Source: Oscillospiraceae bacterium (GTDB lineage Bacteria > Bacillota > Clostridia > Oscillospirales > Oscillospiraceae). Taken from it: a DNA stretch of 64,000 nt. A program made the translations under genes and the position numbers. Of this stretch, positions 43,530 to 51,836 are shown piece after piece. Position 1 is the stretch's first letter. Each line of letters starts with the position of its first letter. The notes under the pieces were generated by a model. The model was not told the DNA's origin and ran no database searches. It saw only the letters and a list, made by a program, of their open reading frames with translations. The stretch covers positions 1 through 64,000 of the forward strand of contig JAFSZH010000021.1 of NCBI GenBank assembly GCA_017455685.1, in the 5' to 3' direction.

Positions 43530-45004
43530 TCCGTCAGCCACTTTTCCACCGCCGAGGCCATTCCGGCGGGTGTCACACAGTCAAGGAAACGCTCTCGTTT
43601 CCCCCGCAGGTCCAGCGGCGCGGGCACGCGCTGCCCGGAAAAAGCGGCCAACCGCTCCTGGGCTGCGAAGCCGTTTTCCGCTTCCTGCTGACCCAGGGAC
43701 GCCAGCATGGCCGGAGCGAACTTGAACGGCGAGGCGGTGGAAAGCACCACGCAGGGTGCGCTGCCGCCCGTCTTTCGCACCTGCCGGGCGGCGTACAGCG
43801 CCACCGCCGTGTGGGGGTCGACAAGATAGCCGGTCTTCTCCCACGTGCCGCGGATGGTCGCGCCGGTCAGAGCCTCGTCCGACCAGCAGGCGGCAAAGCC
43901 CTCTCCCTTCAGCCGTGCCAGCGTCTCCGGGCCGATATTGTAGCAGCCGGTCTCCCCCAGCTCCGTCATCCAGCGGGATACCTGTTCCCCGCTGCCAGTG
44001 AGAAAATACAGCAGCCGCTCCAGATTGGAAGAGAGCAGGATATCCATGGAGGGAGACATGGTCAGCAGGAACGGACGGTTTCTGTTGTATACGCCGGTCT
44101 GCAGGAACTCCGTGAGCACATTGTTGCTGTTGGAGGCGCAGATCAGCCTGCCCACGGGCAGGCCGCTGCGCTTTGCCAGATACCCGGCCAGTATGTCGCC
44201 GAAGTTGCCGGTGGGCACGGAAAAGTCTACCGGGTCGCCCATTTTGACGGCGCCGGAGCGAAGCAGCTGGAAGTAGGCCGCGTAGTAATAGACGATCTGC
44301 GGCACAAGCCGACCCCAGTTGATGGAGTTGGCGCTGGAAAATACCACCCCGGCCTTTTCCAGCCGTTCCTTCAGCGCCATATCGGAAAAGATCTTTTTTA
44401 CCCCGGATTGGGCGTCGTCAAAATTGCCCACCACCGAGAGCACCAGCACGTTGTCCCCTTCCTGGGTCACCATCTGGGCGCGCTGGATATCTGACACGCC
44501 TCCCCGGGGATAGAATACGCCGATCCGGGTGCCCGGCACGTCCGCGAAGCCCTGCAGCGCCGCCTTGCCCGTGTCGCCGCTGGTGGCCACCAGAATGGCC
44601 ACGGTACGGTCCTCCCCGCACTTGCGGAGGGCGGCGGAGAGCAGGTAGGGCAAAAGTTGCAGCGCCACGTCCTTGAACGCGCAGGTGGGGCCGTGGAACA
44701 GCTCCATGGTCCACAGCCCGTCTTCCAGGGTGTGCAGCGGCGTCACGGCGCTGTCGTCAAAGGAGGCGTAGGCCTTTCGTGCATATTCCAGCAGCTCCTC
44801 CCGGGTGAAGCCGGGGAGAAAGCGGTATAGGATCTCCGAGGCCAGCTCCGGATAAGGCAGCGCGGCCATGCTCTCGATCTCACTGCGGGAAAACGCGGGG
44901 ATCTTATCCGGCACGAACAGGCCGCCGTCCGGCGCCAGCCCGCGGAGGATGGCCCCGGGCGCGTCCACGCGCAGGTCCGAAAGCCGGGTGGTGATCAGCT
45001 CCAT
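43526..45004 (-). CDS. thrC: Threonine synthase
   Basis: 492 residues. The PLP lysine is K111 in HGPTCAFKDVALQLLPYLL; VATSGDTGKAALQGF and VPTGNFGDILAGYLAK are the phosphate-binding and catalytic-loop motifs of ThrC. Converts O-phosphohomoserine to threonine. GAGGGGG precedes the ATG. First gene of a minus-strand operon that continues with the proposed homoserine kinase, the gene that would make its substrate. Confidence 0.93.
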   Translation of the reverse strand: MELITTRLSDLRVDAPGAILRGLAPDGGLFVPDKIPAFSRSEIESMAALPYPELASEILYRFLPGFTREELLEYARKAYASFDDSAVTPLHTLEDGLWTMELFHGPTCAFKDVALQLLPYLLSAALRKCGEDRTVAILVATSGDTGKAALQGFADVPGTRIGVFYPRGGVSDIQRAQMVTQEGDNVLVLSVVGNFDDAQSGVKKIFSDMALKERLEKAGVVFSSANSINWGRLVPQIVYYYAAYFQLLRSGAVKMGDPVDFSVPTGNFGDILAGYLAKRSGLPVGRLICASNSNNVLTEFLQTGVYNRNRPFLLTMSPSMDILLSSNLERLLYFLTGSGEQVSRWMTELGETGCYNIGPETLARLKGEGFAACWSDEALTGATIRGTWEKTGYLVDPHTAVALYAARQVRKTGGSAPCVVLSTASPFKFAPAMLASLGQQEAENGFAAQERLAAFSGQRVPAPLDLRGKRERFLDCVTPAGMASAVEKWLTE

Positions 45005-45043
45005 TCTCTTGTCCCCCTCGGAAAAACAGTTGTTTTCCTCTGC

Positions 45044-45072
45044 AATATACCATGTTTTCCGGTGTAAGTAAA
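45044..45072 (-). promoter_or_regulatory. Promoter of the thrC operon
   Basis: TTTACT (45067-45072), 17 bp, TATATT (45044-45049), minus strand. The leader contains a GGAAAACA/TGTTTTTCC stem. Confidence 0.55.
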
Positions 45073-45106
45073 TTGAAAAAAGGCAGAAAAAGCGCCAAAT
45101 GCACTG

Positions 45107-45134
45107 TTGAAATTTAGGGAGAGTGTGTTATACT
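45107..45134 (+). promoter_or_regulatory. Promoter of the permease gene; decides its start
   Basis: TTGAAA (45107-45112), 16 bp, TATACT (45129-45134) with an extended TGT. It overlaps an in-frame GTG at 45123, so that GTG cannot be the start; the TTG at 45165 is used instead. Confidence 0.65.
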
Positions 45135-45164
45135 CCAAACTACCACTTTTTCGGAGGCGCCGCC

Positions 45165-46013
45165 TTGTTCTGGGATGCTTTGCTCGATACCGTTCTGGAC
45201 AGCCTGAAGCTGCTGCCCTTTCTTTTTGCCGCCTACCTGGCCATTGAGATCATCGAGGACAGGGCGGAGGAAAAGACCATCGCCATCATCCACCGGGCGG
45301 GACGGCTGGGGCCCGTGCTGGGCGCGGGGCTGGGCATGATCCCCCAGTGCGGCTTTTCCGCCGCCACCTCCAACCTGTACGCCGGCGGGCTGATCACCCG
45401 GGGCACGCTGCTGGCGGTGTTCCTCTCCACCAGCGACGAAATGCTCCCCATCCTGATCTCCGGCGGCGCCGGGGCGGGCTTCATCGCCAAGGTGCTCGGC
45501 TACAAGGTACTGGCGGGCGTGATCGTCGGTCTGCTTGTCGACACGCTGGAGGCCAGATTCGGCAAGCCCCGGCACAAGACCCTCCACGAGCTCTGCGAAC
45601 AGGAGGACTGCCGCTGCGAGGACGGCATCCTCAAATCCGCGCTGCGGCATACCGGAAAGATCTTCGCGTTCCTGTTTGCCGTGACGCTTCTGATGAATCT
45701 GGCGGTGGAGCTGCTTGGTCAGGACCGGTTGGGCAGCTTCATCCTCAACCGGCCCGTAGCGGGCGAGCTGCTGGCGGGTCTCATCGGTCTCATTCCCAAC
45801 TGCGCGGCCAGCGTGGTGCTGACGAGCCTCTATCTCCAGGGCGCCACCTCCGCCGGGGCTATGCTCTCGGGCCTTTTGGTGGGCTCCGGCGTAGGTCTGC
45901 TGGTACTGCTGCGGATGAACAAGGACTGGAAGGACAATCTGATCACTCTGGCTGTCCTCTACTTCGGCGGCGTGTTCTTCGGCTCCCTGGCGGGCGCGCT
46001 GGGATTGTTCTGA
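45165..46013 (+). CDS. Putative heavy-metal/Mn exporter-like permease (ArsP_2 type)
   Basis: 282 residues starting at TTG 45165, seven bases after GGAGG. About eight to ten membrane helices in two homologous halves, each with an IPxCxxS/A signature: GMIPQCGFSAATSNLYAGG and GLIPNCAASVVLTSLYLQG. Between them is a hydrophilic stretch with HKTLHELCEQEDCRCEDG, whose His and Cys could bind metal. This fits the putative ten-helix metal-exporter family (also annotated as manganese or arsenic transporter). The substrate is not proven. Divergent from thrC. Confidence 0.8.
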   Translation: MFWDALLDTVLDSLKLLPFLFAAYLAIEIIEDRAEEKTIAIIHRAGRLGPVLGAGLGMIPQCGFSAATSNLYAGGLITRGTLLAVFLSTSDEMLPILISGGAGAGFIAKVLGYKVLAGVIVGLLVDTLEARFGKPRHKTLHELCEQEDCRCEDGILKSALRHTGKIFAFLFAVTLLMNLAVELLGQDRLGSFILNRPVAGELLAGLIGLIPNCAASVVLTSLYLQGATSAGAMLSGLLVGSGVGLLVLLRMNKDWKDNLITLAVLYFGGVFFGSLAGALGLF

Positions 46014-46030
46014 ATCGAAAAATCAAAAAA

Positions 46031-46061
46031 AGCCCGGTCTTCCGTGAAGGAAGACCGGGCT
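46031..46061. terminator. Bidirectional terminator
   Basis: A 13-bp stem (AGCCCGGTCTTCC / GGAAGACCGGGCT) ending the SLC13 operon with TTTTTTT on the minus strand, and with TTCTTTTTCC on the plus strand. Confidence 0.9.
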
Positions 46062-46075
46062 GATTCTTTTTCCAC

Positions 46076-47353
46076 TTATGCCGCCAGGGAATAGAACAGA
46101 GGCGTCAGGCCGACGATCATCACATAGGCGATGATCGTAGGTACGAAGCTGTACCGGACGTAATCGCTGAACTTGTATCCGGCGGAGGCCGTCATGCCGA
46201 TATGTCCGTTGGCCAGCGGGGTCAGGTAGGTCAGCGCGGCGCCCAGGCACATGCCGTAGGCGAAGGTATAGGGGCTGAGGCCCCGGGAGATCACCATTTC
46301 CAGCGTGCCGGGCAGGATCACGATCAGGCAGGCCATGTTGGACATGAACTGGCTCATGAGCATGGCAATGGCCACCATAGCCGCGAAGAGGACGATGGGA
46401 GCTGCGCCTTCCCCGACGATGCCCAGCATCCAGTTGCCGATGAGGGCGGAGCCGCCGCTGGAGCTGAGGGCTTTGCCCAGACCCAGGCAGGCGCTGAGCC
46501 AGACCAGAGTGTTCCAGTCCATATGGGAGAGGGCCTTCTTCCAGCCGACGCAGCCGGTGACGACCACCAGCACGGCGCCGATGACGGCCGCCACGCCGCT
46601 GGAGGTCCAGCCCGTGACGAAGAGAAGGATCACCAGGCCGAAGATGGCCAGGGTCTTGGCGCCCTCTTTGCTCAGCTTGACCTCTTTGATCTCCACCTTG
46701 TTGACGGATTTGGTGTCGGCCTCATCCGTCCGGCTGCCCCAGATCTTTTTCCCGGTGCCGTAGCCCACGTAGGTCATGTAAAGGATGGTGACCAGGGTGA
46801 TGGGCAGACAGACCTTGCCCAGGTCCCACATGCCGAAGGTCTCGCCGGAGGCGGCCTCCAGCAGACCCTGGGTGGTGAGCTGGGTGGTGGACCCGGCCAT
46901 GGTGCAGTGGCCGCCCAGGATGGCGGCAATGGCCACCGGGATCACCAGGTTGCGGTATTTCATGTTCTCGGAGCTCTCCGACACCGCCAGGCAGATGGCC
47001 ATCATCATGGCGATGACCGCCGTGTTAGTCAGAAAAGCGCTGAGAGCCGCGGAGATCAGGCAGGAGATCAGGATGAACCGGCGCTCGTTGTTGGCGGAGA
47101 GCTTCACGGCGTAATAGCCGATGAAGCCCGCAGCGCCGCTGGAGAACATGGCTTCGCCCATGATCAGCATACCAAACACCAGCAGGAAGATATCGCTGGC
47201 GAACCCGCTCATGGCATCCGCAGTGGAGCAGCATTTGAAGACCAGCATGGCCATCAGGCCGGCCATGGCAACGACGCCGTTGGGGAACTTGTCCAGGAGG
47301 AACAGCACGACAACGGCTGCCAGGATAATGATGCTAATGACTGAGGTCGGCAT
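46076..47353 (-). CDS. SLC13/DASS-type anion permease
   Basis: 425 residues from the ATG at 47353 (GAGGTGAT upstream); the in-frame GTG three codons earlier is part of the ribosome site. About 11-12 helices. Motifs SAFLTNTAVIAMMM (helix-hairpin 1) and SNMACLIVILPGTLEM / YGMCLGAALTYLTPLANGHIG (second half) match the sodium-dicarboxylate and sulfate class. Last gene of the LysR-controlled operon, 21 bp after the second UroD-family gene. Likely imports or exports the organic anion handled by the operon. Confidence 0.82.
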   Translation of the reverse strand: MPTSVISIIILAAVVVLFLLDKFPNGVVAMAGLMAMLVFKCCSTADAMSGFASDIFLLVFGMLIMGEAMFSSGAAGFIGYYAVKLSANNERRFILISCLISAALSAFLTNTAVIAMMMAICLAVSESSENMKYRNLVIPVAIAAILGGHCTMAGSTTQLTTQGLLEAASGETFGMWDLGKVCLPITLVTILYMTYVGYGTGKKIWGSRTDEADTKSVNKVEIKEVKLSKEGAKTLAIFGLVILLFVTGWTSSGVAAVIGAVLVVVTGCVGWKKALSHMDWNTLVWLSACLGLGKALSSSGGSALIGNWMLGIVGEGAAPIVLFAAMVAIAMLMSQFMSNMACLIVILPGTLEMVISRGLSPYTFAYGMCLGAALTYLTPLANGHIGMTASAGYKFSDYVRYSFVPTIIAYVMIVGLTPLFYSLAA

Positions 47354-47374
47354 AAGGATCACCTCATAATCTTT

Positions 47375-48751
47375 TTACAGGAACATCTTCATGATCTTGC
47401 TGGTGAAATCTTTGGCGTAGGTCTCCTCTCTCCTGGCCACGTTGGGGTTGGAGCTCTTCACGGTCACATGGCCGAACAGATCGTCCAGAACCTCGGAGTG
47501 GATATCGCCGATGTGCTCGTCGATCTCGTAGTTTTCCGAGTTGAGAGGCGTACCGAAGCTCTCGCCGGGGTGCTCGAACCTGGCGTTGTCCCGCAGGTAC
47601 TCGGACACGGCCCTGTAGTTCTCCAGGTTCACGTCGCCCATGTTCATGGGCACCTTGTCGGTGTTGAGGATATAGCCGCAGCCGGGAAGCATGATGTCCA
47701 GCAGCTCTTTGGCCTTGTCGACGCACTGCTCAGGGGTGCCGCTGCGGATCAGCATCAAGGGATAGAAGCCGCCCAGCAGCATCTTGTCGCCCAGCTTTTC
47801 CTTGATCTGTTTGGGGTCGCCGCCCTCGAACTTCATGTTGGTGCCGGCGGGCAGATCATACAGCATGTCCAGGAACCGGGTCCAGTCGGACTCCACAAAG
47901 GGGCTGGTGCGCACGCCGCGGGCGGCGTACTGTTCCAGCAGCTTCTTGTAGGTGGGGAACCACAGTTCCTCAACGTCCTTGGTGCGCATGAAGGGAGGCA
48001 TGTGCAGCGGCATGCCTACGGCGCCCACGGGGTGGGGTTTCTTGGGCAGGCCCACGTTGAACATATAGGGCAGAAGCGCCTCGCAGGCTTCCTTGATCTG
48101 GGTCTTTTTCCGACGCACGTCGGCGCTGATGCCGCTGAAGCTGCGCAGCTGGTCAGCCAGAAAGTCGAAGGGGGCCGCCGTGAAGCCGCCGCTGCCCATG
48201 GGGGCGCCGCCAAAGTAGCCCTTTCTGGCTTTCAGCTTGCCCAGAAACGGCATGAGAGCGCCGCCGTCCGTTGCATTGGACATGTCGCCCATCTGGAAGG
48301 CAAAGAGCGCGCGGTAGGGATCTTCCCTGAAGTTCAAGTTGGCGTACTGCCGGGGCAGGATGTGATCCATCACGCATTTGAGCGGATCGGCGATCAGCTC
48401 GTCATACTCGGTATCCAGCATGCCGACCACCTCGGGGTGCTGCACGAAGCCGGCGTCGCTCATCTGGAAGGACTGAGATCCCAGCAGAGCATAATACAGC
48501 GGCGGACGGGCAGTCTGTCCAATGGGGTTGATCGGGCAGCTGTCGGAGTAGATCAGATCCGCCAGCTCGTCCATGTAGGGGCCGAGCAGGCCGTAGTCAA
48601 ACTGGAAGTCCAGCGGGCTGACGTTGTTGCGCTGCGCCAGGAGCATCACGGGGATGGTCATCATGACGGGCATGCGCTCCGGCGTCACGTTGTGGAAATA
48701 ATCGCTGAATATTTTGTCGCGTTCCGCTCTCAGTTCTTCCGGTGTTTTCAT
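47375..48751 (-). CDS. Uroporphyrinogen-decarboxylase-family protein (copy 2)
   Basis: 458 residues, longer than the 340 or so of HemE or MtaA. TIM-barrel family resemblance is clearest in the C-terminal half: LGDKMLLGGFYPLMLIRSGTPEQCVDKAKELLDIMLPGCGYIL. The segment where corrinoid methyltransferases have an H-S-D-G or H-x-C site reads VESDWTRFLDMLYDLPAG here, so the usual zinc ligands are not visible. About the same plan as copy 1, so a heterodimer or two-step pathway is possible. AGGAG precedes the ATG; 15 bp from copy 1. HemE itself is unlikely given length and context. Confidence 0.8.
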   Translation of the reverse strand: MKTPEELRAERDKIFSDYFHNVTPERMPVMMTIPVMLLAQRNNVSPLDFQFDYGLLGPYMDELADLIYSDSCPINPIGQTARPPLYYALLGSQSFQMSDAGFVQHPEVVGMLDTEYDELIADPLKCVMDHILPRQYANLNFREDPYRALFAFQMGDMSNATDGGALMPFLGKLKARKGYFGGAPMGSGGFTAAPFDFLADQLRSFSGISADVRRKKTQIKEACEALLPYMFNVGLPKKPHPVGAVGMPLHMPPFMRTKDVEELWFPTYKKLLEQYAARGVRTSPFVESDWTRFLDMLYDLPAGTNMKFEGGDPKQIKEKLGDKMLLGGFYPLMLIRSGTPEQCVDKAKELLDIMLPGCGYILNTDKVPMNMGDVNLENYRAVSEYLRDNARFEHPGESFGTPLNSENYEIDEHIGDIHSEVLDDLFGHVTVKSSNPNVARREETYAKDFTSKIMKMFL

Positions 48752-48766
48752 AGTTTTTCTCCTGTC

Positions 48767-50134
48767 TTAAATATTGCCGAGAATGAGCTTGAAGAAGGCG
48801 TCTTCCTGAGCAGCGGCCTGGGAAGCCATGATCTCCTTGCAGTCGGGCAGGATGTAATCGCCCTGCATATAATCTTCCTTGCCCTTGTAGTACTTGGCCT
48901 TGAACTCGGGGATGGTATCCAGGCACTTGTGGATGGTGTCCTCGGTGTTCAGCTTGAAGGACTTCTCACCGGCGTTGGCGTACTTGGTGTTCTCCGCCAC
49001 GTAATCGCACACGGCGAACAGGTTCTCGGGCACGATGCTGTTGAGGGTGATGATGGTCTTGTCGAAGCCGAAGTAGTAGTTTCCGCCGGGAGCCAGGATA
49101 TCGACCAGCTCCTTGGCCTTGTCAACACACTGCTCCTTGGTGCCGGACTTCAGCAGCATGATGGGATAGAAGCCCGTGAGGATCATCTTGTCGCCCAGCT
49201 TGTCCTTCCACTCCTTGGGATCGCCTTTTTCCACTACCAGACGGGTGCCCTGGGGGAGATCCTGCAGGTAGTCAAGGTATCTGGTCCAGTTGTCTTCGCA
49301 GAAGATCTTGAACGCCTGACCGTTCTCGGCGGTAGCGTGGATCAGCTTGGAGAAGCTGGGATGATAGCACTTTTCAAAGTCCTTGGGACGCATGAAGGTG
49401 GGCATGTGGCCGGGCATCCAGGCGCTGCCCAGGTGGGACTTGACAGCGGGCTTGGCGTACTTGACCAGCATGGGGACGTTGGCCATGGCAGCGGCCGCGA
49501 CCTTGTCGCCGTGACGGCGGATGTCCATGCTGATGCCGGTGAAGCCCCGGATATAGTCGCTCAGCAGGTCCATGGGAGCCAGGGACCGGGAGGCGTAGTA
49601 ACCGGGCATGGAGTAGAAGCCCAGCTTCTGGGAGACTTTGCCCCAGATCTGTCCGTACTTCGCCATGACCTGGTTCTTGGCCACGGTAGCCATGTAGAAC
49701 ACAGCCATCCAGCGGGCCGGATCCTCATCGGTCATGGCGCCGTACAGACGGGGAATGACCTTGCCGAGAATGAAGTCGTAGGGAGAGTCGATGTATTCGT
49801 CATACTCCTCGGGCTCCATACAGTGGATCTCGGGGTGCTGCATAAAGCCGCTGGAACCCATGACCTGGCCCCGGCATCCGCTCATGGTGGAGAAGATGGG
49901 AGGCGCGCTGGAGTTTTTGGGGAGCGTGTCGGCCTTCATCTGGGAGGCCATCTTCATATATGCCTCTTCAACGCCCTCCTGGGTCCAAAGGGTCTTGCCG
50001 ATGGGCAGGCCGGCGTATTCCGCATAGGTCTCTGTGGAGACCCAGAATTCGATGGGCACACGATCGGGAATAATGCCGCTGAAAAGGTCGTTCCACAGTT
50101 TGCCTCTGTATTCACTCAATTCTTTGGGATCCAT
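48767..50134 (-). CDS. Uroporphyrinogen-decarboxylase-family protein (copy 1)
   Basis: 455 residues, GAGGAGG before the ATG. N-terminal DRVPIEFWVSTETYAEYAG; RRHGDKVAAA and MPGHMPTFMRPKDFEKCY in the middle; IFCEDNWTRYLDYLQDLPQG at the expected metal site; LGDKMILTGFYPIMLLKSGTKEQCVDKAKELVDILAPGGNYYF near the end. The family includes methyltransferases that move methyl groups from O- or N-methyl substrates to a corrinoid protein. No corrinoid protein gene is in the window. Strong codon bias suggests good expression. Confidence 0.8.
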   Translation of the reverse strand: MDPKELSEYRGKLWNDLFSGIIPDRVPIEFWVSTETYAEYAGLPIGKTLWTQEGVEEAYMKMASQMKADTLPKNSSAPPIFSTMSGCRGQVMGSSGFMQHPEIHCMEPEEYDEYIDSPYDFILGKVIPRLYGAMTDEDPARWMAVFYMATVAKNQVMAKYGQIWGKVSQKLGFYSMPGYYASRSLAPMDLLSDYIRGFTGISMDIRRHGDKVAAAAMANVPMLVKYAKPAVKSHLGSAWMPGHMPTFMRPKDFEKCYHPSFSKLIHATAENGQAFKIFCEDNWTRYLDYLQDLPQGTRLVVEKGDPKEWKDKLGDKMILTGFYPIMLLKSGTKEQCVDKAKELVDILAPGGNYYFGFDKTIITLNSIVPENLFAVCDYVAENTKYANAGEKSFKLNTEDTIHKCLDTIPEFKAKYYKGKEDYMQGDYILPDCKEIMASQAAAQEDAFFKLILGNI

Positions 50135-50176
50135 AAAAAAAGTTCCTCCTCTAAGTTTATGCGCGCTTTTACAAAA

Positions 50177-50209
50177 TCAGGGGCTGCAGCCAAAGGCCGC
50201 AGCCCCTGA
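50177..50209 (-). terminator. Intra-operon terminator after the MFS gene
   Basis: An 11-bp stem (TCAGGGGCTGC / GCAGCCCCTGA), extended by GGCC/GGCT pairing and followed by TTTTG on the minus strand. It lies between the MFS and UroD genes and could set a ratio between transporter and enzymes. Confidence 0.7.
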
Positions 50210-50251
50210 AAGGCTTACAGGATATCGCTATATGTAGGGAAAAACAGGAAC

Positions 50252-51577
50252 TTACGCGTCCTCTTCGAAAGCGGGCAGCAGCTTATCCTTCGCAAGCAGC
50301 ACGCAGATGCAGCCCACGATGGAGACGCACAGCTGGAACCGGGCGGCCTTCATGAAGGAGCCGGCGGAGTACTCGACGTCGATGATCTTGCCCCAGATAG
50401 TGGTGCAGATCGAGGTGCCGAGCAGCCAGGCGGCAAAGTTGGTCAGGCCAACGACGGTGCCGAAGTTCTTCTTGGTGACCTGGTCCTTCAGCATGGCGTA
50501 GATGGTGGTGACCTCGATGGAGGAACCGAAGCCGATCAGCGCGAACACGATGCTCCAGCCGGTGATGCCCAGCTTGGGGAACATGAAGGCGGCCATGGCC
50601 TCGCCGATGATGAACAGGGCGAAGGAGAACAGGGTCATGTTCTTGTTGTTGGTGCCCTTGATCTTCATGATCTGGCCCAGCAGCAGGCCGGAGATGATGC
50701 CGGCGACGGTGTTGACAGTGATGATATTGGTGGGAATGGTGCCTTCAAAGCCGGCGCCCTTGGCCAGCATGGTGCGGCCGTAGTTGGTGATGAAGGTGTT
50801 GATAGCGCCGTTCATGGAGATGGAGCCGAGCAGAACCAGCCAAACCTGGGGCTGAACAATGATCTTGCCGATGCCCTTGAACGGGTTCTGGGCCTTGCGG
50901 ACCTGGGGCTTCTCGCGGCCTTCCAGCTCGTCGACGGTCAGCAGACCTTTCTCGGCGGGAGACTCGCGGGTGAACAGGAAGATGGCGACGGTGATGGCGA
51001 TGACCACGGCGGCGATGCTCAGCAGGGCGTTCTTACGGCCCATGTTGGCGATCATCAGAGCCAGCGGGGTGGCAGCGTAGAAGGTGCCGACCTTGGAAGC
51101 GGCCATGACCTTGGCGTTGACGTCCGCGTAGGCGGAGGACTTGGTCCAGTTGGCGATCAGACGGCTCAGAGCAACGAACACCACGGAGCCGCCGAAGCCC
51201 ATGAGGCCACGGGACAGGATGAGCAGAGGATAGCTGCTGGTCAGGGACTGGAGCAGCAGACCGACAGCCATGATCACGTAAGCGCTGGCGATCAGCTTCT
51301 TGCCGCCGATGGAGTCAACCAGCAGGCCGGCGGGCAGGTTCGCGAAGGAGTAAACATAGGAGAAAACGGAGGTGAACAGGGCCAGCTGGGTGGGAGCCCA
51401 GCCAAGCTCGTCGACCAGGTCCTTGCCGATCGTGCCGCCGGAAGTCCGGATCAGAACGAACACGACGTAGGCCAGGATAACGGGAGCCAGAGAAATAGCT
51501 GCCGCTTTGCGGGTCTTTGCGATCTGTTCTTTCTTTTCGGCTTCGGACAGATCAGCGACGTTGATAGGATTTGCCAT
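50252..51577 (-). CDS. MFS transporter of the UroD-family operon
   Basis: 441 residues from the ATG at 51577 (GAGGGGG upstream); a longer reading with an ATG at 51649 begins at the promoter -10 and has no ribosome site. Twelve helices; FANLPAGLLVDSIGGKKLIASAYV is the MFS loop 2-3 signature, and RGLMGFGGSVVFVALSRLIANW follows. It resembles organic-acid importers. First gene after the LysR boxes, so it probably brings in the compound sensed by the regulator. Confidence 0.85.
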   Translation of the reverse strand: MANPINVADLSEAEKKEQIAKTRKAAAISLAPVILAYVVFVLIRTSGGTIGKDLVDELGWAPTQLALFTSVFSYVYSFANLPAGLLVDSIGGKKLIASAYVIMAVGLLLQSLTSSYPLLILSRGLMGFGGSVVFVALSRLIANWTKSSAYADVNAKVMAASKVGTFYAATPLALMIANMGRKNALLSIAAVVIAITVAIFLFTRESPAEKGLLTVDELEGREKPQVRKAQNPFKGIGKIIVQPQVWLVLLGSISMNGAINTFITNYGRTMLAKGAGFEGTIPTNIITVNTVAGIISGLLLGQIMKIKGTNNKNMTLFSFALFIIGEAMAAFMFPKLGITGWSIVFALIGFGSSIEVTTIYAMLKDQVTKKNFGTVVGLTNFAAWLLGTSICTTIWGKIIDVEYSAGSFMKAARFQLCVSIVGCICVLLAKDKLLPAFEEDA

Positions 51578-51647
51578 TGAGTATCCCCCTCTTTGTGTAA
51601 TAATTTGGTTTTTCCCTTTTGCCCATAGCCTTTTTTTGGGCATATTC

Positions 51648-51653
51648 ATAATA
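51648..51653 (-). promoter_or_regulatory. -10 element of the MFS-UroD operon
   Basis: TATTAT on the minus strand with no convincing -35 at 17 bp, as expected for an activator-dependent promoter. Confidence 0.5.
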
Positions 51654-51683
51654 CACCAAATTAAACCAAAAGAAAATATCGCG

Positions 51684-51716
51684 TTAGTAATACTTAACGT
51701 TTAGCATTGCTTAATG
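51684..51716. promoter_or_regulatory. Two LysR-type T-N11-A boxes
   Basis: Two related 16-bp sites in direct order, TTAGTAATACTTAACG (51684-51699) and TTAGCATTGCTTAATG (51701-51716), 17 bp apart. Each has the T-N11-A form. They lie at about -43 to -75 from the expected start of the MFS operon. Confidence 0.65.
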
Positions 51717-51836
51717 TTTGCGACTTTTTGTTGTAATTCGACCTGTTTTTTCAATCAGAATGAATCTTTCTTTTTTATGAAGTACTGTATTAAAATAAAG
51801 CATCGAAAAATGGATCGATCCGGAGGAGTGATCGGC

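Noticed and set aside
47468..50209. A 913-codon plus-strand open frame opposite the two UroD-family genes
   Set aside because: It runs through two paralogues and their intergenic gap; translation is Val/His/Leu-rich with repeats mirroring the paralogy. No promoter or ribosome site.
51714..51836. Longer N-terminus for the LysR protein
   Set aside because: The extension (Cys/Phe-rich, then basic) is unlike LysR proteins and begins inside the operator boxes; GGAGGAG points to 51837.
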